Below are positions 47,518 to 55,829 of a DNA stretch of 64,000 bases, piece after piece. Position 1 is the first letter of the stretch, and the number at the start of each line of letters is the position of its first letter. The DNA is from Bin5 sp963662575 (GTDB lineage: Bacteria > Chloroflexota > Anaerolineae > Caldilineales > Caldilineaceae). The stretch spans positions 186,001 through 250,000 of the forward strand of contig OY759723.1 in NCBI GenBank assembly GCA_963662575.1, given 5' to 3'. Position numbers and translations under genes: made by a program. The notes below the pieces were generated by a model. It worked only from the letters and a program-made list of their open reading frames with translations, made no database searches and had not been told where the DNA came from.

Positions 47518-48609
47518 ATGCCACGACCCGCTACGATTCTACCGACCGGAAAACTGCCGGCAGATTTGCTGGCGCAGCTTATCTCTACTTTGCCAATCGA
47601 AGACCCGCAACTCTTTCTGGGGCCGGGGGTGGGCGAGGATGCGGCCATCATTGAATTTGGCGCGGTTGCGGCGGAGGGACCTGCCTCCAGCCGTCGGCAT
47701 AGGATTTCGTCCCAGCTGGACTGCACGGATATTCTGCTTGCGGCCAAGAGCGATCCGATTACTTTTGCCACGGATGAGATCGGCTTCTACGCGGTAAATG
47801 TCTGCGCCAATGATTTGGCGGTGTGCGGGGCGCGGCCGCGCTTTTATCTGCCGACGGTTTTGCTGCCTGAGGGGACAACGGAGGCCGATGTGGGCGGCAT
47901 CTGCGACCAGCTCGGCGCGGCCTGCAGGGCGCTGGATATTGTGGTGGCGGGCGGGCATACGGAGGTGACGGCGGCGGTGAATCAGGTGGTGGTGGCAGGA
48001 ACGCTGCTGGGGGAGGTTGCGCGGCGCAAGGTCGTGCGCACGGGAGGCTGCCGGCCAGGGGACGCGGTCCTGCTGGTGGGAAGCGCGGCGGTCGAAGGCA
48101 CTTCGATCATTGCACGCGAAAAGCGGGAGGCGTTGCTGGCGCAGGGCTGGTCGGAAAGGCATCTGGACGAGGCGGCGAACTATCTTTACGAGCCGGGAAT
48201 CAGTGTGCTGGCTCCGGCTTTGGCCGCGGCCGAATCGGAACTGGTGACGGCGATGCACGACCCGACAGAGGGCGGGGTGGCGACAGGCCTGTGGGAGTTG
48301 GCCGATGCTTCAGGGTGCGGGCTGGAGGTGGAGTTACAGGCAATTTCGGTGACACAGCTGACGGCTGCCGCGTGCGCGGCGTTCGGACTAGATCCGCTGG
48401 GCACGATCGCGTCGGGGGGGCTGCTGGCGGCAGCCGCGGAGGAGGATACGGCCGAGCTGTTGGCCCTGTGGCGAGAGATGGGGAGACAGGGGCAGGTTGT
48501 CGGGCGCGTGCTGCCGGCGGGGGAGGGGGTGTATGGCGTGCGCGATGGGCGGCGGGTGCCGCTGCCGCGATTTGATGCAGATGAGATTGTGAAGTTGTGG
48601 GTGGATTGA
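47518..48609 (+). CDS. AIR synthase-related protein (PurM fold, ThiL/HypE-like)
   Basis: 363 aa ATP-binding enzyme of the PurM superfamily. N-terminal GVGEDAAII, middle VCANDLAVCGARP with the metal Asp, AGGHTEV and C-terminal HDPTEGG are the superfamily's ATP/Mg motifs. The C-terminus is not the Cys-ending HypE tail and no hyp, sel or thi genes adjoin it, so it is neither a proven HypE nor ThiL. Strong AGGAG. Confidence 0.85.
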   Translation: MPRPATILPTGKLPADLLAQLISTLPIEDPQLFLGPGVGEDAAIIEFGAVAAEGPASSRRHRISSQLDCTDILLAAKSDPITFATDEIGFYAVNVCANDLAVCGARPRFYLPTVLLPEGTTEADVGGICDQLGAACRALDIVVAGGHTEVTAAVNQVVVAGTLLGEVARRKVVRTGGCRPGDAVLLVGSAAVEGTSIIAREKREALLAQGWSERHLDEAANYLYEPGISVLAPALAAAESELVTAMHDPTEGGVATGLWELADASGCGLEVELQAISVTQLTAAACAAFGLDPLGTIASGGLLAAAAEEDTAELLALWREMGRQGQVVGRVLPAGEGVYGVRDGRRVPLPRFDADEIVKLWVD

Positions 48610-48724
48610 GAAAGGGGTGGTTCGCGGCAGTGCTGTTTTGGGCGGTACGGTTCCAAGGAAGTCTTGGTGAACAGGACTGCAGAGCTGCTTCCTCTTTGAA
48701 ATGTAATCTGGTTCTGCTGTCAAC

Positions 48725-49201
48725 TCAGAATTCGACCGTTGCGGGAAAATCTGGAACTAGAAACGACTGCGCTAGTTTGCCTGTTTTATTGTAAAAGCTC
48801 ATTTCACCTTCTTCGGTGCAAAGCCAAAACTCCTGCGCTTCTTTTTCAAAGAATAGCAACGCCTTCACTCTCATCTCCTCGGCCGTGTTGCTGGCAGAGA
48901 GGATCTCCACGCAGAGCTCGGGGGCAATCGGCGCCTCGGTCTCGTCGCGAATGCGAGCGAAACGTTCATAGGAAACCCAGGCGACGTCGGTCACCTTCGT
49001 GCCTTTGCGCGTGGCTATGGCGCACTGAGGAAAAGCCAGGCCGCCTTGTTTCAGGGTGCGCAGGAGAATCTCGATCTCTCCCTGAAAGGCAGCGTGCAAC
49101 ACTCTGACAGGCGTCATCAGGATCTGCCCCGTCTCCGTCAGTTCGATTCTAAAAGGCAGTTCCTGCAGTTCGGGCTTCGCAGTGGCCTCTTGCCAGTTCA
49201 T
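48725..49201 (-). CDS. Uma2 family (DUF820) endonuclease-like protein
   Basis: 158 aa, compact PD-(D/E)XK-fold protein. Core pattern VTDVAWVS, ELCVEILSASN and AQEFWLCTEEG. The usual D-x(n)-E-x-K is partly relaxed: after CVEIL the position normally holding Lys is Ser. Role unknown; these genes are abundant in cyanobacteria and Chloroflexota. Convergent with the PurM-fold gene. Confidence 0.82.
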   Translation of the reverse strand: MNWQEATAKPELQELPFRIELTETGQILMTPVRVLHAAFQGEIEILLRTLKQGGLAFPQCAIATRKGTKVTDVAWVSYERFARIRDETEAPIAPELCVEILSASNTAEEMRVKALLFFEKEAQEFWLCTEEGEMSFYNKTGKLAQSFLVPDFPATVEF

Positions 49202-49339
49202 TTTTTCTTCCTGCCACAGATAGCCACTTCAGATTGGTGCTGAGGTCCAAATGAACGGCATACAGCATGCTTGGCGGATTCTCAAATAGCGTTCGATCGT
49301 CTCCCGCTATCCTTCTCCCAGCAAAACAGTTCCGCGGCC

Positions 49340-50452
49340 CTAGAGTCCCTCAATCGTCTCGGCAGCGAGATGATCCACGACTGCTTTGACGTCACCGCCA
49401 TGTTCGTCGTAGACGCGCAGTTGGCGGTCGGCGCTGGTGCCGTTGGCGAGAATCTGCTCGATTGGGGCGATTTCTTTTTCGCTGCCCAATTCAGCAATCT
49501 CTTCGCCGACCAGTTCCAGCATTTCTCGCACCAGGTCACGGGCGGGCAGCTCGGCTTGCTTGCCGAAGTCGATCATTCTGCCGTCCAGGCCGAAGCGGGC
49601 GGCGCGCCGCTTGTTCTCGTCGATCAGCTCCTTACTGTAGACGCGGAAGGTGACGTTGCGCTGGCGGAGCTTCCAGTGCCAAAGTACCAGGGCCTGGCAG
49701 AGCGCGGTGATGGCGATTGCCTCGTCTACGCGCGTGCATAGGTCACAGATGCGAAACTCCAGGGTTGGGTAGATGTGATGGGGGCGCACGTCCCACCAGA
49801 TCTTGCTGGGATCGGGGATGCAGCCGGTATTGGCCAGGGTTCCGATCAACCCCTCATAGGCGGCGCGGTTGGGGAATACGTCGGGAATGCCGCTGCGGGG
49901 GAAGTCCTCGAAGACGACGGCGCGGTAGCTTTTGAGCCCGGTACGCTGTCCTTGCCAGAAGGGGCTGCTGGCGCTGAGGGCGAGGAGATGGGGCAACATG
50001 TAGCGGAGGACGTTCATTGTGTCGATGGCGAAATCGGGATCGTCCAGACCGACATGGATATGCATTCCGAAGATTAGCAGACGCTGGGCCAGCAGCTGCA
50101 TCTCCTCCAGTACTCCCTGATAGCGTGGAAACGGTGTCACCTCCTGTTCCGACCAGCGGCTCATGGGGTGGGTGGCGGCGGCTGCGATGGCCAACCCTTT
50201 CTCCTGGGCGAGACGGCTGATAAAGGCCCGCTGCCGCAGGAGCTCCTCTTTGGCCTCGGCAGGCGTGGCGCAGACGGGGGTGCCCAGTTCCACCATCGAT
50301 TGGTGCAACTCCGCTTTGATCTCCCGTTCGACGATTACCATCTGGCCGTCTTCGATGAACTGGGTGATGAACGACTGCAGTTGACCGCTCTCCGGATCGA
50401 CGACTTGATACTCTTCTTCAATGCCGAGCGTCAGTTTGGGACGTGAAATCAT
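49340..50452 (-). CDS. Carboxylate-amine ligase, YbdK/GCS2 type (active-site residues present)
   Basis: 370 aa. ATG at 50452 in an ATGA overlap with the preceding gene's stop. Glutamine-synthetase-like fold; GIEEEYQ (10-16), E48 and E55 in the AELHQSMVELGTPV region, H131-x-H133 (GMHIHVG) and WWDVRPH are all intact. It would ligate an amino acid or amine to a carboxylate with ATP. Last gene of the amidoligase operon 53697-49340. Confidence 0.9.
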   Translation of the reverse strand: MISRPKLTLGIEEEYQVVDPESGQLQSFITQFIEDGQMVIVEREIKAELHQSMVELGTPVCATPAEAKEELLRQRAFISRLAQEKGLAIAAAATHPMSRWSEQEVTPFPRYQGVLEEMQLLAQRLLIFGMHIHVGLDDPDFAIDTMNVLRYMLPHLLALSASSPFWQGQRTGLKSYRAVVFEDFPRSGIPDVFPNRAAYEGLIGTLANTGCIPDPSKIWWDVRPHHIYPTLEFRICDLCTRVDEAIAITALCQALVLWHWKLRQRNVTFRVYSKELIDENKRRAARFGLDGRMIDFGKQAELPARDLVREMLELVGEEIAELGSEKEIAPIEQILANGTSADRQLRVYDEHGGDVKAVVDHLAAETIEGL

Positions 50453-51735
50453 AAGCTCTGCTCCGTCTGCGAAACGAGGAAATCGACAACCGCTTTGCCG
50501 TCTTCGTCGGTCTGCTGCCAGACATGGCGCTGTTGGTCGGCGCTGGCCCCACGCGCCATGATAGTGTGGATGTGTTCGATCTCCGCCCGGCAGTTGAGCT
50601 GGTCCAGAACCGGTTCGACCCGTTCGAGCAGTTCGTGCAACAGATTGCGGATAGGGACCTCCTGTTCGATGCCGAAATCGAGCAAGTTTCCTTGAAGACC
50701 GTAGCGCACGGCGCGCCATTTATTTTCGGCGATAAGCGTGCGGTCGTAGAGGCGGAAGGACATGTTACGATGGCGCAGATCCACCAGCCAGGCGACGGTG
50801 GCCTGTATCAGCGCGGCAACAGCCAAGGCGTCGTCAATGTCTGGAAGGGCGTCGCAGACCCGAATCTCCAGCGCGGGGTGGTTCATTTCCTCGTTATCCG
50901 CCTGCGGCTGGGTCATGTTGTCCTGCGGCCCCGCACGTTGGTCAGCTGCCTCATCGTCGGACTGAACGTCCCGTCCGGAATCGAGGCGCGTGCGCAGAGG
51001 GTCTTGCTGTTGGGTATGGGGGCGGATGTCCCACCAGATCGCTTCGGGATCGGGGATGCTGTTGGTACGCATCAGGGTATCGACGTAGCCCAGGTAGTCG
51101 TTGTGGCTGCGGAAGGCGTTGGGAATGCCGGTGCGGGGCAGGGCGTCGAGCAGGACGGAGCGATAGCTGGCCAACCCGGTATCGAGGCCCTGCCAGAAAG
51201 GGGAGGAGTTGGCAAGGCAGAGGATATGGGGCAGCAGGTAGCGCATGGCGTTCATCACGTCGATGGCCAGATTGCGTTCGTCGATGCCGACGCGGACATT
51301 CATGCCGAAGGCGAGCAGCCGGCGGGCAATGAACTGTGAATCCTCGATCAGGGCGCGATAGCGGGGGGACTCCTCCTGAACGCTTTCCCAAAAGCTGAAA
51401 GGGTGGGCGCCGGCGGCCATCAGCTTGAGGCCGTGCGACGCGGCCAGTTCTTGCATTGAACGGCGGACGCGCAGCAGTTCGCGGCGAGCCTGCTTTATGT
51501 CATGGCAGACCGGAGTGCCCGCTGCAGAGGCGAACGTTTCGGACAGCCCGCTGTCACGAGGCTTGAACTGTTCATTGCCTTCACTCTGCTTCTTTCTGTC
51601 TCGCCGGCCCTGGGTGTCCGCGAGCGTAAGCCCCTGGGCGGTGGCAAACCCGCGCAACTCACGGCTATCCGGGTCGATGAACTGATACTCCTCTTCGATG
51701 CTGATATTGAATGACGGTTGGCTGTAACCGGCCAT
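50449..51735 (-). CDS. Degenerate YbdK/GCS2 carboxylate-amine ligase paralogue
   Basis: 428 aa. It keeps IEEEYQF (13-19) and the overall fold, but the catalytic-site block is altered: GMHIHVG of its neighbour is GMNVRVG here (N146, R148), and the glutamates before GTPVC are replaced by A and L. A 42-residue Gln/Asp/Glu-rich insert follows WWDIRPH. Adjacent, co-translated and clearly homologous to 49340-50452. Best explained as an inactive or re-purposed subunit; AAAGAG precedes the ATG. Confidence 0.85.
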   Translation of the reverse strand: MAGYSQPSFNISIEEEYQFIDPDSRELRGFATAQGLTLADTQGRRDRKKQSEGNEQFKPRDSGLSETFASAAGTPVCHDIKQARRELLRVRRSMQELAASHGLKLMAAGAHPFSFWESVQEESPRYRALIEDSQFIARRLLAFGMNVRVGIDERNLAIDVMNAMRYLLPHILCLANSSPFWQGLDTGLASYRSVLLDALPRTGIPNAFRSHNDYLGYVDTLMRTNSIPDPEAIWWDIRPHTQQQDPLRTRLDSGRDVQSDDEAADQRAGPQDNMTQPQADNEEMNHPALEIRVCDALPDIDDALAVAALIQATVAWLVDLRHRNMSFRLYDRTLIAENKWRAVRYGLQGNLLDFGIEQEVPIRNLLHELLERVEPVLDQLNCRAEIEHIHTIMARGASADQQRHVWQQTDEDGKAVVDFLVSQTEQSL

Positions 51736-51825
51736 AGTTCACTCTTTTCTTCCGCGTCCTCGCGGGTCTTGATTGCCCTGATTGTATTGAAGATTCTGCA
51801 CAGACGTCCGGCGGCCCGGGGTCGG

Positions 51826-53289
51826 TTATGCGCTCTTTTCCTCGACTACGAACACCGGCACGATCGAGCCGCCGCCGGCGGTCACGTTGAGGAGAGTCTC
51901 GCTGCTAAGGCGGCACAGGCAGCCGTGTACGCGCTGGCCGCGAAACAGGAAAGGGTCGGAATCCACCAGGCGTTGGTCGATCGTGACGGCGCCGTCGGCG
52001 GTCAAGGCCGGGAACTCTTCGTAGGCTATCTGGACCCGTTCCTGAACGACCGTAGGTTCATTAACGGCGTCGGCCAGGGCGGTGTCCCATGGGCTCTGCT
52101 CCGTCTCCCAGCCGATAAGCACGCCTTTGCCGCCGTATTCGTCGTTGGGTTTGAGGACCAGCCCCTCCCGGTTGGCGCTGGCCCAGGGCAGGAGGTCGAT
52201 GGGACTGCCGGCCGGATCGAGGGTGGTACGCGCCTCCACTGTGCGCGTCCAGGGAATGTGGTCGCGCACCGCCTGCTGTTCGGTTGCGGTCAGAAGGTGG
52301 GCGTTGCGCTCGTCGCTGGCAACGGCCAGGCTGGCCTTTTTGTGGAGCAACTTGCAGCTGAAAGGGTTTACCAGGCAGGCCGCGCGGGCCTGCAAGGCGT
52401 CGATAATCGGATGATCCAGGCCGTACCGAAGCAGCAGCTCGCTGACCAGAACGCGCTTGTAGACGAAATCGACAGGCGTGCCAGCGGCGAATAGCTGCCC
52501 GTTCCGAAACTCCATGTCGTCAGGATCGCAGACGACCGCCGTGATCCCATTCTCTGCGAAATACTCGACGAATAGTTCAAATTCGCTGGCGGTGGGCACG
52601 TCATGCCAGTCGACGATTGCGATATCGGGCAGTTTGCTGCGATTGCCCCGCCACAGGTAGTAGACGCGCAGGAACTCTTCAAGAGCCGGTTTTTTACTGG
52701 GCAGGGCACGCACTGAGTAGCGACGGCCGAACTCTTGCATCACCGGCAATTCCAAGAACAGGTCGCCCAATACGTCGGAATAGGCCATCGAGGCCGGGCT
52801 TTCGCCGTTAAATTCGACAAAGCCGAGGCTACGGCTGCCATCCTGGTTGCGGGCGTAGAAGCTGTCCAGACGGGCGGTGGGGACGGTTGAATGGTATCCG
52901 TGATCGATATGCAGGAGATGCTCTTCTTCCGGGGTGGTGTGGACCTGAGCCCGCAGGTCGGCATCGTCCAGCATGAGGCGGGCGAGACGGTCGAAGAGGC
53001 GGAGGATCAGCTCTGTGCGGTCGGCCAGATAGCGCCACTCGGCTGGCGTATACATGAGTGGGCGCAAGACGGTGCAAAGTGGGCGCTCTCCGAAGACCAT
53101 GCGGCGCTCGGCCATGCGCGCGGTGAGGAGATCCCAGCTGTCGTTGGCAAGGCCGGGTTGGGAGAGGAGATCGTGGAATCGGGAGATGGCGGTTGATGAA
53201 TCCATGTGACCAGTAGCCTTGCTGTAGTTCTCAGCAGCCAACGCGTTAATTTCAGGAAACGCAGCTAACGTAGGTTGTGTACCTAGCAC
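51826..53289 (-). CDS. ATP-grasp/glutathionylspermidine-synthase-like protein
   Basis: 487 aa from GTG at 53289, 12 nt after the previous stop, or 459 aa from the ATG at 53205; neither start has a good ribosome site. EFNGESPASMAYSD (159-172) and LKPNDEYGGKGV (379-390, the ATP-grasp lysine loop), then VVQERVQIAYEEF, mark a circularly permuted ATP-grasp of the glutathionylspermidine synthase kind. Likely forms a peptide or amide bond. Belongs to the operon of the two GCS2 ligases. Confidence 0.82.
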   Translation of the reverse strand: MLGTQPTLAAFPEINALAAENYSKATGHMDSSTAISRFHDLLSQPGLANDSWDLLTARMAERRMVFGERPLCTVLRPLMYTPAEWRYLADRTELILRLFDRLARLMLDDADLRAQVHTTPEEEHLLHIDHGYHSTVPTARLDSFYARNQDGSRSLGFVEFNGESPASMAYSDVLGDLFLELPVMQEFGRRYSVRALPSKKPALEEFLRVYYLWRGNRSKLPDIAIVDWHDVPTASEFELFVEYFAENGITAVVCDPDDMEFRNGQLFAAGTPVDFVYKRVLVSELLLRYGLDHPIIDALQARAACLVNPFSCKLLHKKASLAVASDERNAHLLTATEQQAVRDHIPWTRTVEARTTLDPAGSPIDLLPWASANREGLVLKPNDEYGGKGVLIGWETEQSPWDTALADAVNEPTVVQERVQIAYEEFPALTADGAVTIDQRLVDSDPFLFRGQRVHGCLCRLSSETLLNVTAGGGSIVPVFVVEEKSA

Positions 53290-53301
53290 AGCAAACAGGC
53301 G

Positions 53302-53697
53302 TTATATGTCGCAGTTGATGCCGAATCCCTGTTCGCCGGCCTCCGGGTCGCGAAAGGTCAAGGTCAGGTCGAAAGTTTGATGGTCTATCTGCGGTGCATC
53401 CTTGCTCAAGCCGACAGTCAGCATTGCTTCCACCCGGTAGGTTTCGTCGGGGATGACGGGATCTTTCAGGTGCAGGGTGTTGTTGAGGTGAGTGTCGGTC
53501 TGGGCCAGGAGGAAGAGACTGTTGTTTTCGGTACCGTCGGGGTTGTAGACAGTCAGCTCGACGTTGGGCGCGTCATCTTCCAAGCGGGCGGGCAACCAGA
53601 TGCGCACCCACAGGCGCCGCAGGTCGGGGTAGGGATATATGAGTATCCGCTCGAATTGAAGCGGTGTATCTTGTTCGAAAAGATTGATTTGCGTCAT
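53302..53697 (-). CDS. Hypothetical beta-rich protein, first gene of amidoligase operon
   Basis: 131 aa, no signal peptide, no membrane segment. Alternating strands with LWVRIWLPARLEDD and VELTVYNPDGTENN, a pattern of an immunoglobulin-like or C2-like sandwich. One cysteine near the C-terminus (NCDI). No family recognised. Its conservation next to the ligases cannot be judged here. It shares a divergent region with the DUF1537 kinase gene. Confidence 0.62.
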   Translation of the reverse strand: MTQINLFEQDTPLQFERILIYPYPDLRRLWVRIWLPARLEDDAPNVELTVYNPDGTENNSLFLLAQTDTHLNNTLHLKDPVIPDETYRVEAMLTVGLSKDAPQIDHQTFDLTLTFRDPEAGEQGFGINCDI

Positions 53698-53820
53698 AGG
53701 CGAGTCATTGCGGGCCGCTTGCGCGCCTGGGCAAGCGAGATTATGCTTGAGAGTGACTATGCGCTGCCGCTCTACTTCTTGAACGCAGGCGGCACTTTAA
53801 GTATAGCAGCATCTTACGCC

Positions 53821-55056
53821 ATGAGATACCTGAAAATTCTTGCGGACGACCTGACCGGCGCCGCGGATACGGCAGCCCAGTGCCGGCGGTTCGGGCTGCC
53901 GGCAACGATCTTCCTAGGCATACCCAAACAGCCTCTGCCTCTGGGGGCGCTGGCCTTTACCTCGGACTCACGTCATTTGCCAGCGGAGGCAGCGGCGCGG
54001 CAGGCGCGTGATACAGCCGCGTCGCTGCCGGCATTGGACGGACGATGGTACAAGAAGATTGACTCGACCCTACGCGGCAACGTCGGCAGCGAACTTGACG
54101 CCCTGCTGGATTTGGTGCGTCCGCCGGCCGCGATCGTCTGCCCAGCCTTTCCGGCCCAGAATCGCGGCTTGTGCAACGGGATTCTTACGGCGCCGGCGCT
54201 TGAATCATCAGCCGTCCATCTGCCCTCTCTGCTGCGCGAGCAGAGTCGTCATACTGTGGCGACGCTGTCCCTGGAACAGGTGCGCGGCGGAGAGTTGGCG
54301 GCGAACATGAGACAGGCAATGCGAGCGTGGGAAAACTGCACAGCGGAGGGCCCAATCGTTTTCGCGGTCGACGCGCTGACGGACGACGACCTGGACAGGG
54401 TATTGCAGGCGCAGCAGGAGGTGCTGCCGGAAGCGCTGCTGTGCGGGAGCGCCGGATTGGTGGGTGCATTGGTGCGACACATGGGCGTAGAGAATGGGTC
54501 TCCTGCCCTGGCGACGGGGCGCCTGCAGGCGGCAGGGCAGTCGGTACTGTTGGTCGCGGGCAGCGGCAGCGACGTCGCCCACCGCCAGATCGACTGTCTG
54601 CTCCGCAGCGATGATGAAGCTCATCATCCAGCAGTTAGCCGGATGGTCGTGCTGCCGAAGACCGGCATAGGGGAGACAGCCGCTTTCGACCCGGCTCAAC
54701 CGATCTGGCTGTTGCAGCAGCCCCGGCCCGAACCCGGAGCAGTTCTGGAAGGCGAGGAGGCGCGACGGCGGGCAGATCATCTGGGCCGCGTAGGTGTGGC
54801 TGCGCTGGCGCGGCGGCCGGTCGATCTTCTGCTACTGGTTGGGGGTGATACGGCTATTCGGATCCTCAAGCGCCTGGACGTAGGGCGGCTCTCGGTTGAG
54901 CAGGAGTTGCTGCCGGGGATGCCGTTGTGCAGCGCTGTCATCAACGGGCGTCCAATGCTAGTTGTGCTCAAGCCGGGGCATTTTGGCGAAGATGGGACGC
55001 TGGTGGCATTGCTGGCCAGGGTCAGAAGGCTCGGCAGTGACGTCAACAGACATTAG
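53821..55056 (+). CDS. Four-carbon acid sugar kinase (DUF1537, DtnK/OtnK-like)
   Basis: 411 aa from the ATG at 53821; upstream frame is not family-like. ADDLTGAADTAAQ (8-20), KKIDSTLRGNVGSE (78-91) and GGDTAIRIL are the DUF1537 kinase motifs. The family phosphorylates D-threonate, D-erythronate or related acids at the 4-OH (Zhang et al. work on DUF1537). With the PdxA-like dehydrogenase at 57030 it would form the kinase plus dehydrogenase pair leading to dihydroxyacetone phosphate. Confidence 0.88.
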   Translation: MRYLKILADDLTGAADTAAQCRRFGLPATIFLGIPKQPLPLGALAFTSDSRHLPAEAAARQARDTAASLPALDGRWYKKIDSTLRGNVGSELDALLDLVRPPAAIVCPAFPAQNRGLCNGILTAPALESSAVHLPSLLREQSRHTVATLSLEQVRGGELAANMRQAMRAWENCTAEGPIVFAVDALTDDDLDRVLQAQQEVLPEALLCGSAGLVGALVRHMGVENGSPALATGRLQAAGQSVLLVAGSGSDVAHRQIDCLLRSDDEAHHPAVSRMVVLPKTGIGETAAFDPAQPIWLLQQPRPEPGAVLEGEEARRRADHLGRVGVAALARRPVDLLLLVGGDTAIRILKRLDVGRLSVEQELLPGMPLCSAVINGRPMLVVLKPGHFGEDGTLVALLARVRRLGSDVNRH

Positions 55057-55130
55057 GCGGTACCAATCTTTGGGGGTCGTTGACGATTGTCTGGACTGAG
55101 ATTTGCAGAATCTGAATGTGGCGCATCCAC

Positions 55131-55440
55131 GAAGGGATTCGGAAAACGGCAACGGCAACATCCTTTTGTCCACGAAGGGCCACTAAGGAACACGAAGAAC
55201 GGCAACGGCAACACCTTTTGTCCACGAAGGGCCGCGAAGGGCCACTAAGGGCCGCGAAGAACGGCAACGGCAACATCGTTTGTCCACTAAGGGCCGCGAA
55301 GGGCCACTAAGGGCCGCGAAGAACGGCAATGGCAACACCCTTCAGTCCACGAAGGGCCGCGAAAGACCACTAAGAACACCTCTTTTTGATCCACGAAGGA
55401 CCACTAAGTACACCTTTTGCTTCCACGAAGGGGCACTTAG
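55131..55440. repeat. CCACGAAGGGCC repeat array
   Basis: Four units, each with GGCAACGGCAACA at 55148, 55201, 55263 and 55325 (steps of 53, 62, 62 bases), built from nested words CCACGAAGGG, CCGCGAAGGG and CCACTAAGGG. Later partial units follow to 55440. Unlike a CRISPR, spacers are themselves the same repeated words. Confidence 0.8.
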
Positions 55441-55530
55441 ACTCCTTGTCCATGCTGCCATTCAGGCTGATGGGTTACGTCTGTTGTGGACGCAGCGGGC
55501 TAGCAACGACGATGGCGGATGGCTGCGGCG

Positions 55531-55600
55531 CGGTTTTGGAGGGGGGCGTTGCGGGGGCGCAGCCCCTGCACAAGGGAGGGCCGTAGGCCCGACCGCCATA
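55531..55600. repeat. Dispersed palindromic repeat, copy 3
   Basis: Matches copies 1 and 2; GGGCCGTAGGCCC differs from the others' GGGCCGAAGGCCC at the loop base only. It continues into further inverted repeats, such as CCGCCTTAGCGG, not present beside the other two copies. Confidence 0.8.
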
Positions 55601-55829
55601 AAAGGGCGTAGCCCCTGGCGGCGGCGGGGGTTTGCCGACGACAGCCCTGAGCCGCCTTAGCGGCGAAGGGTGCGCAGGCCCGCCTTAGCGGGCCGGAGCC
55701 GCCGGAGGGCGTCTGCGCCCGTAGGCGTCCTGCAGGGATAGGGGATAGTGAGGACCACCTTCACTGGACTCACTCAGGCTCGCGAAATTTTTATGGGTGC
55801 GTCGGATTCATCTGCGCGGTGAGGATTGA

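Larger units (their letters stand above)
55057..55829. other. Repeat-rich convergent spacer, 770 bases
   Basis: Holds the compound repeat (55075-55138), an array of CCACGAAGGGCC units (55131-55440) and the palindromic repeat copy 3 (55531-55600), followed by more GC palindromes (GCCGCCTTAGCGGCG, CCCGCCTTAGCGGGC) to about 55720. No credible coding frame; overlapping short open frames are translations of repeats. Confidence 0.65.

Noticed and set aside
47518..48609. Assigning HypE or ThiL to the PurM-fold gene
   Set aside because: No C-terminal Cys of HypE, and no hydrogenase or thiamine genes nearby; only the superfamily is secure.
53377..53820. 559-codon version of the DUF1537 kinase
   Set aside because: The extra 148 codons lie antisense to the 131 aa gene; the DUF1537 N-terminus (ILADDLTGAADT) follows the ATG at 53821.
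55131..55440. CRISPR-like array
   Set aside because: Units are regularly spaced, but the spacers are variants of the same words, the repeat is not constant in length, and no cas gene is near.
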